Assembly (NCBI RefSeq): GCF_002531935.1
Contig: NZ_NWSV01000003.1
Span: forward strand, 310,001-374,000
Direction: 5' to 3'
Origin: Rhizobium chutanense
GTDB taxonomy: Bacteria; Pseudomonadota; Alphaproteobacteria; Rhizobiales; Rhizobiaceae
Length of the DNA: 64,000 nt
The notes under the pieces are model-generated. The model searched no databases, was not told the origin of the DNA, and saw only the letters and a list, made by a program, of their open reading frames with translations. The translations under genes and the position numbers were made by a program. This document shows positions 7,184-16,219 of the stretch, piece after piece (the first letter of the stretch is position 1; every line of letters begins with the position of its first letter).

Positions 7184-7543
7184 ATGCGCTATATCTGCCT
7201 GATTTATAACAGCGCCGACACGGACGGGACGCTGACGCCTGATGAAACCGACGAACTTGTCAAAGCGCATTTCGCTTTCGATGAGGAACTGCGCCGCGAA
7301 GGCATCATGATCCATGCCGACGCGTTGGAGATGCCCGACCAGGCGACGGTGCTGCGCGTTCGCAACAGCACGCTCTCCGCCACCGATGGTCCCTATGTCG
7401 AGACGAAGGAGCATCTGGCCGGCTTCTACGTCATCGAGGCGCCTGACATGACCAAGGCGAAGGAGATCACCGCGCGGATCCCTTCGGTACGTTTCGGCGC
7501 GGTCGAACTCAGGCCGGTCAAAATGCTGACCTTGCCGGATTGA
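7184..7543 (+). CDS. YCII-related (DGPF) protein, third of three
   Basis: A 119-residue YCII-family protein starting MRYICLIYNS, a form distinct from the two preceding copies and closer to the widespread single DGPF proteins found with ECF sigma factors. It has an acidic early part (LTPDETDELVKAHFAFDEELR), the SATDGPYVETKEHLAGFYVIEA motif with DGPY in place of DGPF, and ends in GAVELRPVKML. Only two bases separate it from the second copy and nine from the sigma gene, so translation is probably coupled. Confidence 0.85.
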   Translation: MRYICLIYNSADTDGTLTPDETDELVKAHFAFDEELRREGIMIHADALEMPDQATVLRVRNSTLSATDGPYVETKEHLAGFYVIEAPDMTKAKEITARIPSVRFGAVELRPVKMLTLPD

Positions 7544-7552
7544 GGTGTACCA

Positions 7553-8794
7553 TTGGAACGCGTCATCGAAGACATCTACCGAACGCAGTCGCGCCGGGTG
7601 CTGGCGACCTTGATCCGGCTGCTCGGCGATTTCGACCGGGCCGAAGAAGCGCTTCACGATGCCTTTGCTGCGGCCGCACGGACATGGCCGGTGGAAGGCC
7701 TGCCCGGAAATCCCTCCGCCTGGCTTGTTTCGACCGGGCGCTTCAAGGCGATCGACACGATAAGACGACGAGCGCGCTTCGATGCCGCGCAGCATCACAT
7801 CGAGGACAGCCTCTACACGCCCGACACCGAGGAGATCGGTGATATGGAACCGATCGAGGACGACATGCTGCGGCTGATCTTCACCTGCTGCCATCCCGCC
7901 ATTCCCGCCGATGCGCAGATGGCGATGGCGCTTCGGGAAATCTGCGGCTTGACCACCGAAGAGATCGCCCATGCCTTCCTCATTCCGGCACCGACGGTGG
8001 CGCAGCGGATCGTGCGCGCCAAGGGCAGGATCCGGGCGGCGAAGGTCCCTTACGAGGTGCCTGCCCGCGAGGCACTGCCGCAACGGCTCGACCAGGTGCT
8101 GCACGTCATCTATCTCGTCTTCAACGAAGGTTATTCCGCCTCTTCGGGTGAAGATGTGGTCCGCGCTGACCTGACAGCGGAGGCGATCCGGCTGGCACGG
8201 CTGCTTCTCAAGCTGCTGCCGCATCCCGACGTCTGTGGCCTGCTGGCGCTGATGCTGCTGCAGGATTCCCGTCGTTCCGCCCGCAGCCGTGAGCAGGGAT
8301 TGCTGGTGCTGCTTGCCGATCAGGACCGCTCGCTCTGGGATCATGCGAAAATTGCGGAAGGCCTGAGCCTGCTTGCCGAGGCGATGCGCCCGGGAGAGAT
8401 CGGCACCTATACGCTGCAGGCAGCGATCGCCGCCGAGCATGCAAGGGCGCCGACGGCCGAAGAAACCGATTGGCGGCGGATCGCCTTTTACTACGACCTG
8501 CTTCTGGCGGCACAGCCCTCGCCGATCGTCGAGCTCAATCGCGCCGTGGCGGTCGCGATGGCGGAGGGGCCGGCGAAGGGGCTGGATCTGGTCGATGCTA
8601 TTTTCGGCCGCGGGGAACTGCAGGCCTATCACCTCGCCCATTCGGCGCGGGCCGATTTCCTGCGCCGTCTCGGCCGGCGCGAGGAAGCGATTGCGGCCTA
8701 TGAGAAAGCGCTCTCGCTCTGCCGGCAGGAGCCGGAGCAGGCTTTTCTGCGAAAGCGGATTTCAGAGCTTGCCGCGACGCCCGAGCGGCAATGA
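7553..8794 (+). CDS. ECF42-group RNA polymerase sigma factor with C-terminal TPR-like extension
   Basis: A 413-residue sigma factor, twice the usual ECF length. Sigma region 2 occupies about residues 5-75 (LGDFDRAEEALHDAFAAAARTWP and the NPSAWLVSTGRFKAIDTIRRR segment). Region 4 lies at about 120-160 with the helix-turn-helix LTTEEIAHAFLIPAPTVAQRI. A third block with VLHVIYLVFNEGYSAS (about 184-199) is the signature of the long C-terminal domain (DUF6596) of this group, which ends in TPR-like helices. ECF42 factors have no anti-sigma gene; their extension is thought to control activity. The start is TTG, with GAGGTG six bases upstream. The last 33 bases overlap the end of the convergent gene. 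Confidence 0.88.
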   Translation: MERVIEDIYRTQSRRVLATLIRLLGDFDRAEEALHDAFAAAARTWPVEGLPGNPSAWLVSTGRFKAIDTIRRRARFDAAQHHIEDSLYTPDTEEIGDMEPIEDDMLRLIFTCCHPAIPADAQMAMALREICGLTTEEIAHAFLIPAPTVAQRIVRAKGRIRAAKVPYEVPAREALPQRLDQVLHVIYLVFNEGYSASSGEDVVRADLTAEAIRLARLLLKLLPHPDVCGLLALMLLQDSRRSARSREQGLLVLLADQDRSLWDHAKIAEGLSLLAEAMRPGEIGTYTLQAAIAAEHARAPTAEETDWRRIAFYYDLLLAAQPSPIVELNRAVAVAMAEGPAKGLDLVDAIFGRGELQAYHLAHSARADFLRRLGRREEAIAAYEKALSLCRQEPEQAFLRKRISELAATPERQ

Positions 8795-9724
8795 GATTGC
8801 CGTTCCGGTCAGCGCCGAGACGATGATCAGCAGATGCGCGTTGACGCTCGCCTGCGCCAGTGCGGCAAGCGCTACCCGCTCACTCGAGGCTCCGAGCGCA
8901 ACGGCGCCGGCGGTGATGCCGGCCGGATAGGTGCCGACGCCGCCCGGCGCATGCATCGGCAGCACCGAGGAGAGTTCGCCGCCGAGCGCGCCGCCGAAGC
9001 TTGCCGCCATCGGCAGCACCCCCATCAGGCCGAGCGCCCATGCAAGCACGATCACCTTCACCAGCCAGTTGACGATGGTCATCGCCCAGGCACGCGAAAA
9101 GGCAACGGCATCAAGCGGCAAACCGTTTTCGACCTCGGTGACGAATTTCTGCACCTTCGCAGGCAACAGCCTGGCGGCGGCGCGCAGCAGTGGCTTGCGC
9201 GCGGCGAAAACTGCGACCGGCAGCAGCAGGAAGACAGCCCAAAGCGACCACGCGACGAGCCCGTCGGCCGCGGCGAGCGCAAAGCCGATGCCGGCGGCGG
9301 CGAGCAGAGCGTGCAGGTCGAGCAGCCGCATGACGAACAGCGCCGAGGTTCCGCGCGTCAGCGGAATGCCGAATTCGGTGCGCATCAGCAAAGGAAAGCT
9401 GGTCTCGCCGGTGCGGAAAGGCAGCATGATATTCAGGAGATTGTGGATCTGCGTGACGCGGAAAAGGGTGGCGAACCGGCCCGCCGTTTCCTGCGGAAAA
9501 TAATCGTAGATGCGCCAGGTGCGCAGGAAATAGGTGCTCGTCAAAGCCACGAGCGCGCCGATCACCGGGCCCGCGCCGACATCGGCCCATTGGCTGACGA
9601 TGACGGGCCAACCCCAGAACCATTGGATGAAGAGCGCATAGGCTGCGACAATTACGACCGTCAGCGCCGTCATGCGGTTGCGCATAAACCAGGACTGCTG
9701 GCTTTCAACGATCGAACTCTTCAT
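8762..9724 (-). CDS. Flippase-like / LPG-synthase transmembrane family protein
   Basis: A 320-residue inner-membrane protein with about eight hydrophobic segments, of the UPF0104 / lysylphosphatidylglycerol-synthase TM family. The motif ELSSVLPMHAPGGVGTYPAGITAG in the second half is typical of the family, as is the early FRVTQIHNLLNIMLPFRTGETSFPLL. The soluble transferase domain found in MprF is missing. Relatives are thought to move lipids or lipid-linked sugars. It is divergent from the GT39/GT2 cluster that uses a polyprenyl-phosphate sugar donor, so a role in flipping that donor is plausible but unproved. Its 3' end overlaps the sigma gene by 33 bases on the other strand. Confidence 0.75.
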   Translation of the reverse strand: MKSSIVESQQSWFMRNRMTALTVVIVAAYALFIQWFWGWPVIVSQWADVGAGPVIGALVALTSTYFLRTWRIYDYFPQETAGRFATLFRVTQIHNLLNIMLPFRTGETSFPLLMRTEFGIPLTRGTSALFVMRLLDLHALLAAAGIGFALAAADGLVAWSLWAVFLLLPVAVFAARKPLLRAAARLLPAKVQKFVTEVENGLPLDAVAFSRAWAMTIVNWLVKVIVLAWALGLMGVLPMAASFGGALGGELSSVLPMHAPGGVGTYPAGITAGAVALGASSERVALAALAQASVNAHLLIIVSALTGTAISLPLGRRGKL

Positions 9725-9909
9725 GTAGTAGGCATTCCTCGCTTGGCGTCGGCACAGGCCTCGGTTCCGTCGCCAGGCGTTTTAGGAGAAACGAGGGTTG
9801 CGCACAACGGCGGAGTTTGACGGCGGTGGCGGCGAGATCGCTTCAAGGCCATCGAACCCCGCGGCGGACCGATAGATGACGGCGCCTCGCCGGCCTGACT
9901 TGGAGATCG

Positions 9910-11403
9910 ATGTTGGAGCGCATTACCAGAAGCATTACGAGCGCGAGCCTTTTTCTGGCAGTCTATTTCCTGCTGAACATCGCGCTCCGCATCGCGCTGC
10001 CGCATACGCTCGATCTCGATGAGGCGGAGCAATCCTTCTATTCGCAATACCTGCTTGCCGGATACGGCCCGCAGCCACCCTTCTACAACTGGATCCAATA
10101 CGCCATCGTCTCGGTGACCGGGATCACGATGTGGGCGCTCTCGGTGCCCAAGAACATCATTCTCTTCGGCTGCTATCTGTTCTATGGGCTGGCTGCCCGC
10201 GAGGTATTGAAGAACCGTCTGCTCGCCCCCATCGCCATGCTGAGCCTGATTACCTTGCCGCAGGTGGGGCTGATGGCGCAGCGCGAGCTGACCCATACCG
10301 TTGCCCTGCTGTTTGCAACCTCGCTCTTCCTCTTCGGTTATTTCCGCACACTTCGCCAGCCGACGCTCGGGAGCTATCTCGTCATCGGCATCGCCACCGG
10401 CATCGGCCTGATCTCCAAATATAATTTCGCCATCCTGCCGTTTGCCGCCTTCATCGCCGTGCTTCCCGACTGGAAGTGGCGCAGCCGCCTGCTCGACTGG
10501 CGTCTGCTGCCGGCGATCGCGATCGCCATTCTGATCGTTTTGCCGCATGCGCTCTGGCTGCCCGACAATCTCGCCAGCGCTTCGGGCCCGACACTGGAGC
10601 GAATGACCGCCGAGCACGAGGCGGCCGCCGGACTTCCCCGCATCGGACAGGGACTGTTGTCCCTCGTCATCGCCGTACTCGGCTTCGTCGCATTGCCGAT
10701 CGTTATTATCGCGGCAGCCTTCCGACGGGATTTCTTCCGTGCGCTTGCCTCGACCAGTCCGATGATCCGGGTGATCGAGCGAATGATGATCGTCAGCCTG
10801 ATCGCCTTCGCCGGTGTCGTTGTCTTCGCCGGCGCGAGCGATATCCACGAACGCTGGCTGGACCCCTGCCTGCTCGTTCTTTTGATCTATTTGTTCCTGA
10901 AGCTGGAGGCCGCAGGCTTCGATCTTTCCGCCGGCCTTGCGCGCTTCCGGCTCGTGGTGCCGGTCTTCATGGTCGTCATCCTGGCGATCCTTCTGCTGCG
11001 GATCGTTGCCATTCAATATATCGGCACCTATACGAGAACGAACGTTCCCTTCTCCGGCTACGCGGCCGAATTGACCGCGACCCGCAAGCCGGTTCTCATC
11101 GTGGCCGGAACCAAGTTCGTGGCCGGCAACATGAAGCTGGAATTCCCCGACGTTCCGGTCGTGATCCCGTTCTTCCCCGGTTCGGGGGTTCCCGAATATG
11201 CGACCGCCAAGGGGCCGGTGCTCGTGATCTGGCGCGGTGAAACCGCCGACGACCCGACAATTTCCCCGAGCTTCGCGAGTGATCTCGAAAGATCGGGCAT
11301 CCATCTGCAAGAGTTGAACACGCTGACGTTGCCCTATCTCTTCAGCAACGGCAAAAAGACCTTCTCCATCGGTTATTCCTGGGTGGAGGGAGGCGCAAAA
11401 TAG
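9910..11403 (+). CDS. GT39-family lipopolysaccharide core galacturonosyltransferase (RgtA/RgtB type)
   Basis: A 497-residue polytopic inner-membrane glycosyltransferase of the ArnT/PMT superfamily. The N-terminal catalytic loop [28 protein letters not shown] (about residues 36-63) contains the acidic residues of the family, followed by about ten more membrane segments and a short periplasmic C-terminal domain. In R. leguminosarum, RgtA and RgtB transfer galacturonic acid from dodecaprenyl phosphate to the outer Kdo, and RgtC to mannose. The order GT39, GT2, GT39, GT39 here fits that locus. This copy and the one at 12567 are near relatives, so they should be RgtA and RgtB in some order; sequence alone does not tell which. 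GGAG precedes the ATG at a short spacing. Confidence 0.8.
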   Translation: MLERITRSITSASLFLAVYFLLNIALRIALPHTLDLDEAEQSFYSQYLLAGYGPQPPFYNWIQYAIVSVTGITMWALSVPKNIILFGCYLFYGLAAREVLKNRLLAPIAMLSLITLPQVGLMAQRELTHTVALLFATSLFLFGYFRTLRQPTLGSYLVIGIATGIGLISKYNFAILPFAAFIAVLPDWKWRSRLLDWRLLPAIAIAILIVLPHALWLPDNLASASGPTLERMTAEHEAAAGLPRIGQGLLSLVIAVLGFVALPIVIIAAAFRRDFFRALASTSPMIRVIERMMIVSLIAFAGVVVFAGASDIHERWLDPCLLVLLIYLFLKLEAAGFDLSAGLARFRLVVPVFMVVILAILLLRIVAIQYIGTYTRTNVPFSGYAAELTATRKPVLIVAGTKFVAGNMKLEFPDVPVVIPFFPGSGVPEYATAKGPVLVIWRGETADDPTISPSFASDLERSGIHLQELNTLTLPYLFSNGKKTFSIGYSWVEGGAK

Positions 11404-11540
11404 CATTCCGGCAGCTCAACCGATTGCGGGGAAACCGGCATTGCCCGCTGGCAACGGGCGGACACTTCATGTACTAGCCTTCCGCAAGCGCGGCGGCGGC
11501 AGTAAGATTGCTCGGCCGCCCGGCCTTTTGGAGATGAAAG

Positions 11541-12557
11541 TTGCAGACAACGGTAGAGCCCATTCGCGGTACGAATGATCCGGTACAATCGCTCGAGCTG
11601 TCGCTGGTCGTGCCCATTTTCAACGAAGAGGAAAGCGTCGGCCCGCTCGTCGAGCGTGTCGTGGCCGCGATGGCCGCCTATCCCCATCGCTGGGAACTGA
11701 TCCTCGTCGACGACGGCAGCACGGATGCGACGCTCGTCAACGCCCGCAAATTCGTCGGACGCGACGGGCTGGTGCTCAGAATCGTCGAGCTGCAGCGCAA
11801 TTTCGGCCAGACCGCCGCCATGCAGGCCGGCATCGACACCGCCCAGGGCCGGCTGATCGCGACGATGGACGGCGACCTGCAGAACGACCCGAAGGACATT
11901 CCTGCGATGGTCGCCGAACTGGAGCGGCGCGAACTCGATCTCCTGGTCGGCTGGCGCAAAAACCGCAAGGACGGTCTGTTCCTGCGCAAGATCCCTTCCT
12001 GGTGCGCCAACTACCTGATCGGCCGCATCACCGGCGTCAAGCTGCACGATTACGGCTGCAGCCTGAAGATCTACCGTGCCTCGATCATCAAGCAGGTGAA
12101 GCTGATGGGCGAAATGCACCGCTTCATCCCGGCCTGGGTCGCCGGCGTCGTCCCGAGCTCACGCATCGGCGAGATGGCCGTCACCCACCATGCTCGCGAG
12201 CACGGCGTTTCGAAATACGGTATTTCGCGCACCTTCCGCGTCATTCTCGACCTGCTGTCGGTGATGTTCTTCATGCGCTACAAGGCGCGGCCCGGGCATT
12301 TCTTCGGCTCGCTTGGTCTTGGCCTCGGTGCTGTCGCCATGCTGATCCTCCTCTATCTCGGCTTCGACAAGTTCATCATGGGCAACGATATCGGCACACG
12401 CCCGATGCTGATGGTCGGCGTCGTGCTGCTGCTTTCGTCGGTGCAGATGATCACCACCGGCATCCTGGCGGAGATGATCGCGCGCACCTATTACCGCGAC
12501 GACGCCTCTCCGAATTATATCGTGCGGCAGATCTTCGACGATCAAAGCCAAGCCTAA
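11541..12557 (+). CDS. rgtE: GT2 polyprenyl-phosphate galacturonosyltransferase, RgtE-like
   Basis: A 338-residue GT-A glycosyltransferase anchored by two C-terminal membrane helices (about residues 240-305), like ArnC and GtrB. Motifs: LSLVVPIFNEEESV near the N-terminus, LILVDDGSTD for nucleotide binding, and the ATMDGDLQNDP acidic motif that holds the metal. RgtE makes dodecaprenyl-phosphate galacturonate from UDP-galacturonate, the donor used by the GT39 enzymes on either side. The start is TTG with GGAGA seven bases upstream; no ATG in frame gives a better start. Nine bases separate it from the next GT39 gene. The symbol rests on context plus family. Confidence 0.78.
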   Translation: MQTTVEPIRGTNDPVQSLELSLVVPIFNEEESVGPLVERVVAAMAAYPHRWELILVDDGSTDATLVNARKFVGRDGLVLRIVELQRNFGQTAAMQAGIDTAQGRLIATMDGDLQNDPKDIPAMVAELERRELDLLVGWRKNRKDGLFLRKIPSWCANYLIGRITGVKLHDYGCSLKIYRASIIKQVKLMGEMHRFIPAWVAGVVPSSRIGEMAVTHHAREHGVSKYGISRTFRVILDLLSVMFFMRYKARPGHFFGSLGLGLGAVAMLILLYLGFDKFIMGNDIGTRPMLMVGVVLLLSSVQMITTGILAEMIARTYYRDDASPNYIVRQIFDDQSQA

Positions 12558-12566
12558 GCCGGCAGC

Positions 12567-14069
12567 ATGATGCTGGAGCGCGCGACGAGGACGATCAAAA
12601 CCGCGGGCCTGCTGCTTGCGGCTTATTTCGTGCTCAACATCCTGCTGCGCATCGCGCTTCCGCATTCGCTGGAACTCGACGAGGCCGAGCAATCCTTCTT
12701 CTCGCAATATCTGCTGGCGGGCTATGGCCCGCAGCCGCCCTTCTACAACTGGATGCAATATGCCGTCGTTTCGCTGACGGGCATGTCGATCGGCGCACTG
12801 ATCGTGCCCAAGAACATCCTGCTGTTCCTGTCCTATCTCTTCTATGGCCTCGCCGCGCGGCGTGCGCTCAAGGACCAGGCACTGGCCGCCATCGCCATGC
12901 TGGCGCTGATCACCCTGCCCCAGGTCTCTTACATGGCCCAGCAGGACCTGACCCACACGACGGCGCTGCTCTTTGCCAGCGCGCTGTTTCTCTACGGCTT
13001 CTTCCGCACACTCGACCGGCCCGATATGGCGAGTTATCTCGTTCTCGGGCTTGCGACCGGCATCGGGCTGATCTCGAAGTATAATTTCGCGCTGATGCCG
13101 GTCGCCGCTCTGATCGCCATCCTGCCCGATACCGAATGGCGGCGCAGGGCGTTCGACTGGCGCCTATTGGCTGCGGTCGCCGTCGCGCTCGTCATCGTCC
13201 TGCCGCATGCGATCTGGCTGCGGGACAATCTCGCATTCGCCTCCTCCGATACTCTGGTCAAGATGGCCGCCGGCAACGAACCCGCCGGCATCGTGCGGAT
13301 CGGCAAGGGCCTTCTCGCCTTTCTCGTCGCCATCATCGCCTTTGCGGCGCTGCCGGTCGCCATCTTCGCCGCCGCCTTCCGCCGGGATTTCATCCGGGCG
13401 CTTTCGGCCGGAAACCGCTGGACCGGGATGCTGGAGCGGATGATGCTCACAAGCCTTGCCGGCATCGCGCTCATCGTGCTTTTCACCGGCTCCACCACGG
13501 TGCGCGAGCGCTGGCTCGACCCGTTCCTGCTGGTGCTGCCGATCTATTTCCTGGCGAAAATGCAGGCTGCCGGCATCGACCTTTCCGCCGGGCTTCGCCG
13601 GTTCCGGCCGGTGGTGCCGGTGCTGATGGCCTGCGTGCTGATCGCACTCGGCTTTCGCGTCGTCGGCGCCGGGCTGATCGGCACCTACAGCAGGCCGAAT
13701 GTGCCGATGGCGGGTTTTTCACGCGAGATGACGCGACAGGCGCGACCGGCGCTGGTGATCGCGTCCGACACCTATATCGGCGGCAACATGCGGCTGCAAT
13801 TTCCCGATGTGCCGGTGGTGATCCCGGATTTTCCGGCACCGGGCATTCCGGCCTATGCCGAAGCCAAGGGGCCGGTGCTGATCGTCTGGCGCGGCAAGAT
13901 GACGGCGACAGCTGCAGACGCGGTCATGCCGGATCGGTTTTCATCGGCGCTGGCGGCGGCGGGCATTGCGGCGCAGGAGATCGGCTCACTGTCGCTTCCC
14001 TATTATTTCGGCCGCCAGGGCGACAATTTCGCACTCGGTTACGCCTGGGTGCAGCCGGGGACCAAATAG
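12567..14069 (+). CDS. GT39-family lipopolysaccharide core galacturonosyltransferase (RgtA/RgtB type)
   Basis: A 500-residue inner-membrane glycosyltransferase, closely related to the protein encoded at 9910-11403 through its whole length. The acidic loop reads [28 protein letters not shown], and the periplasmic tail with [19 protein letters not shown] and the final [20 protein letters not shown] is shared. It follows rgtE by nine bases and abuts the next GT39 gene with no gap (its stop is directly followed by that ATG), so the three are probably cotranscribed. Expected role: transfer of galacturonate from the polyprenyl donor to a Kdo residue in the LPS core. Confidence 0.8.
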   Translation: MMLERATRTIKTAGLLLAAYFVLNILLRIALPHSLELDEAEQSFFSQYLLAGYGPQPPFYNWMQYAVVSLTGMSIGALIVPKNILLFLSYLFYGLAARRALKDQALAAIAMLALITLPQVSYMAQQDLTHTTALLFASALFLYGFFRTLDRPDMASYLVLGLATGIGLISKYNFALMPVAALIAILPDTEWRRRAFDWRLLAAVAVALVIVLPHAIWLRDNLAFASSDTLVKMAAGNEPAGIVRIGKGLLAFLVAIIAFAALPVAIFAAAFRRDFIRALSAGNRWTGMLERMMLTSLAGIALIVLFTGSTTVRERWLDPFLLVLPIYFLAKMQAAGIDLSAGLRRFRPVVPVLMACVLIALGFRVVGAGLIGTYSRPNVPMAGFSREMTRQARPALVIASDTYIGGNMRLQFPDVPVVIPDFPAPGIPAYAEAKGPVLIVWRGKMTATAADAVMPDRFSSALAAAGIAAQEIGSLSLPYYFGRQGDNFALGYAWVQPGTK

Positions 14070-15557
14070 ATGACCGAGAGCAAGCTTCGCGACATCAGGT
14101 GGATCTTCATCCTGCTGGCCGCCTATTTCGCGCTTCAGGTCGGCGTGCGGCTTGCGACCTCGCATTCGCTCGATCTCGACGAGGCCGAACAGGTCTTCCG
14201 CTCTCAGTGGCTCGCAGCCGGTTACGGCCCGCAGCCGCCTTTCTACAACTGGCTGCAATATACCGTCTTCCAAATTACAGGCGTCTCGCTTGCCGCCCTC
14301 TCTGTCGTCAAGAACCTTCTGCTCTTCATCTCCTATCTGCTGTACGGCCTCACCGCGCGGCTCGTCCTGCGCGACAAGGCGCTGGTGGCGATATCGACGC
14401 TCGGGCTGCTGACGATCCCGCAGATGGTTTTTGAGATGCAGCGGGACCTGACGCACACGGTCGCGGTCTTCTTTTCAGCCAGCATCTTTTTCTACGGCTT
14501 CATCCGCAGCCTGAAGCAGCCAAGCCTTGCCTCCTATCTCATCGCCGGCATTGGCATCGGTTTCGGCCTGCTTGCGAAATATAATTTCGCCATCCTGCCG
14601 GCGGCGGCCCTGATTGCCGCGCTGGCGGATGCGCGCCTGCGGCCGCGGATCTTTGAGCGGCGGCTGGCGCTGACAGCTGCCGTGGCGCTCATCATCACCT
14701 TGCCGCATCTCTTCTGGCTGAAGGACAATCTCGATTTCGCAACTGCCCGCACCCTGGAAAAGATGACCGCAAGCGACAATGCGAGCTATCCAATGCAGGT
14801 CGCCATGGGCGTCAGCTCTCTCGCTCTCGCTGTCATCAGCTTTGCCGGATTGACCGTAGCGGTGTTCGCGACCGTCTTCGGCAAGAAGCTTCGCTCGGCG
14901 TTGGCCGCCCAGTCGGAATGGACCCGGCTTCTCGAGCGGATGATGCTCGTCTTCCTCACCGGCATTCTGCTTTTGATCGTCTTCGGGGGGGCGGCCGGCA
15001 TCAAGGACCGCTGGCTGGTGCCGATGCTCTTCATCGTGCCGCTTTATTTCTGCCTGAAGATCGAGGCGGCGGGCGAGGAAACTGACAAGGCTTTCCGGCG
15101 CTTCATGCCCATCGTCACCGTCATCATGATCGGCGTGCCGGCAGCCCTTTACGGCAGTGTGGCGACCGCGCGCTTCTCCGGTCACTACGAGCGGCTGAAC
15201 AGGCCATATGCCGGGATGCTCGAAATCTTGCGCAAACAGGCCGAACCGGCTGCGATCCTTGCCGGCGACAGCCTGCTCGCCGGCAATCTCAGACAGGATA
15301 TTCCCGACATCCACGTCCTTTCCATGGATTATCCCGGCTTCAAACCGGATATCTCAGGCCGCCGGCCGCTTCTCCTCGTGTGGCTCATACCGCATAAGGG
15401 GGAAAACGAAGCGCTTCCTCCGGCCATGGCTCAGTGGCTCCGCGCCAATCTCGGCGTCTCCGCCCCCGAAGCCTTGGTGATCGGCGTGCCCTATGTCTAC
15501 GGGCGCGGCGACGATAGCTACCGTTTCGGCTATGCCTGGGTTCATCCGCCGAGCTGA
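14070..15557 (+). CDS. rgtC: GT39-family lipopolysaccharide core galacturonosyltransferase, probably RgtC
   Basis: A 495-residue member of the same family, but the most diverged of the three: its acidic loop is [28 protein letters not shown] and its C-terminal periplasmic part departs clearly from the other two. RgtA and RgtB act on the same Kdo unit and RgtC on mannose, so the divergent copy is the better RgtC candidate; this is an inference and not proof. The ATG follows the previous stop directly. About ten membrane segments are visible. It is the last gene of the cluster; an AT-rich promoter region for parDE follows. Confidence 0.7.
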   Translation: MTESKLRDIRWIFILLAAYFALQVGVRLATSHSLDLDEAEQVFRSQWLAAGYGPQPPFYNWLQYTVFQITGVSLAALSVVKNLLLFISYLLYGLTARLVLRDKALVAISTLGLLTIPQMVFEMQRDLTHTVAVFFSASIFFYGFIRSLKQPSLASYLIAGIGIGFGLLAKYNFAILPAAALIAALADARLRPRIFERRLALTAAVALIITLPHLFWLKDNLDFATARTLEKMTASDNASYPMQVAMGVSSLALAVISFAGLTVAVFATVFGKKLRSALAAQSEWTRLLERMMLVFLTGILLLIVFGGAAGIKDRWLVPMLFIVPLYFCLKIEAAGEETDKAFRRFMPIVTVIMIGVPAALYGSVATARFSGHYERLNRPYAGMLEILRKQAEPAAILAGDSLLAGNLRQDIPDIHVLSMDYPGFKPDISGRRPLLLVWLIPHKGENEALPPAMAQWLRANLGVSAPEALVIGVPYVYGRGDDSYRFGYAWVHPPS

Positions 15558-15595
15558 GCACCATCAGCACTTACATCTCCCGACTGCGCCTCACA

Positions 15596-15613
15596 TATTG
15601 TAAAAGTATTGTA
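15596..15613 (+). repeat. Direct repeats in the parD promoter, candidate antitoxin operator
   Basis: TATTGTA occurs at 15596-15602 and again at 15607-15613, an 11-base period that places the copies on the same helix face. They sit in an AT-rich stretch 36-53 bases before parD, together with a TATAGT box (about 15623-15628). ParD proteins repress their own promoter, so this is a likely binding site. Confidence 0.4.
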
Positions 15614-15648
15614 TTTTGCCATATAGTAAGAGCACGGAGTAATTTGAC

Positions 15649-15900
15649 ATGGCGCGGGCAAAGACCTTTTCCCTAGGCGATACCTATGACGGGATCCTGT
15701 CGGACCTCGTCCGCAATGGCCGGTTCGGCACTGAAACCGAGGCCGTGCGGGCAGGCATACGGATGCTCGCCGACCATGAGCTGAAAATGCAGGCGCTACG
15801 CAAGGACATTCAGGTGGCGGATGCCGAGATCGAAACCGGCCTCGGCAAGGAGTACGCCACCGGCGCGGATCTCCTCAAAGACGTCATGAACGAAAGCTAG
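15649..15900 (+). CDS. parD: ParD-family antitoxin
   Basis: An 83-residue ribbon-helix-helix protein. The N-terminal strand and helices (KTFSLGDTYDGILSDLVRNGRFGTETEAVRAGIRML) follow the ParD pattern, with the conserved GRxxxxSEAVRxGxRxL-like block; here the usual serine is threonine. The acidic C-terminal half binds and neutralises the toxin. GGAG precedes the ATG at nine bases. The toxin frame follows after four bases. The gene replaces or follows the end of the glycosyltransferase cluster and looks like an ordinary chromosomal toxin-antitoxin insertion. Confidence 0.85.
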   Translation: MARAKTFSLGDTYDGILSDLVRNGRFGTETEAVRAGIRMLADHELKMQALRKDIQVADAEIETGLGKEYATGADLLKDVMNES

Positions 15901-15904
15901 CGCC

Positions 15905-16207
15905 ATCAAACCGAAACGCCTGATTATCGCTCCATCCGCCATCGAGGATCTGCGGAACATTCGGCGCTATATCGCCGAGAGCAGTCCCCATTATGCGCAA
16001 GAGTTCCTGGCCGACTTAACCGCGAAGATCGCCTGGATCGCCGAAGTGGACTTTACCGGATCGCCCCGCGACTACATTTCGGAAGGTCTGCGCGGCTTGC
16101 CCTACCGGAACCGCTGCATCTATTACCGTTCCTATCACGACCGCATCGTAGTTCTACGCGTGAAACACGGCGCCGAGGATACCAAGCCGCAGGATTTCGA
16201 GCTTTAG
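15905..16207 (+). CDS. parE: ParE-family toxin frame lacking a standard start codon
   Basis: One hundred codons read as a full RelE/ParE-superfamily toxin: IKPKRLIIAPSAIEDLRNI at the start, the helix pair RRYIAESSPHYAQEFLADL, then the LRGLPYRNRCIYYRSYHDRIVVLRVKH block, ending in DFEL. ParE toxins poison DNA gyrase. The frame is uninterrupted and follows parD by four bases, but between the preceding in-frame stop (15887-15889) and the conserved region there is no ATG, GTG or TTG; the codon where ATG is expected is ATC (15905-15907), one base different. The toxin is therefore either started at ATC at low level or silenced. Coordinates assume ATC. Confidence 0.65.
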   Translation: MKPKRLIIAPSAIEDLRNIRRYIAESSPHYAQEFLADLTAKIAWIAEVDFTGSPRDYISEGLRGLPYRNRCIYYRSYHDRIVVLRVKHGAEDTKPQDFEL

Positions 16208-16219
16208 GTCCTAACGAAG

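Noticed and set aside
9721..11406. Long minus-strand open frame of 561 codons opposite the first GT39 gene
   Set aside because: It is the antisense shadow of the GT39 coding sequence, rich in Asp, Gly, Arg and His as shadow frames are in GC-rich genomes, and has no family motif.
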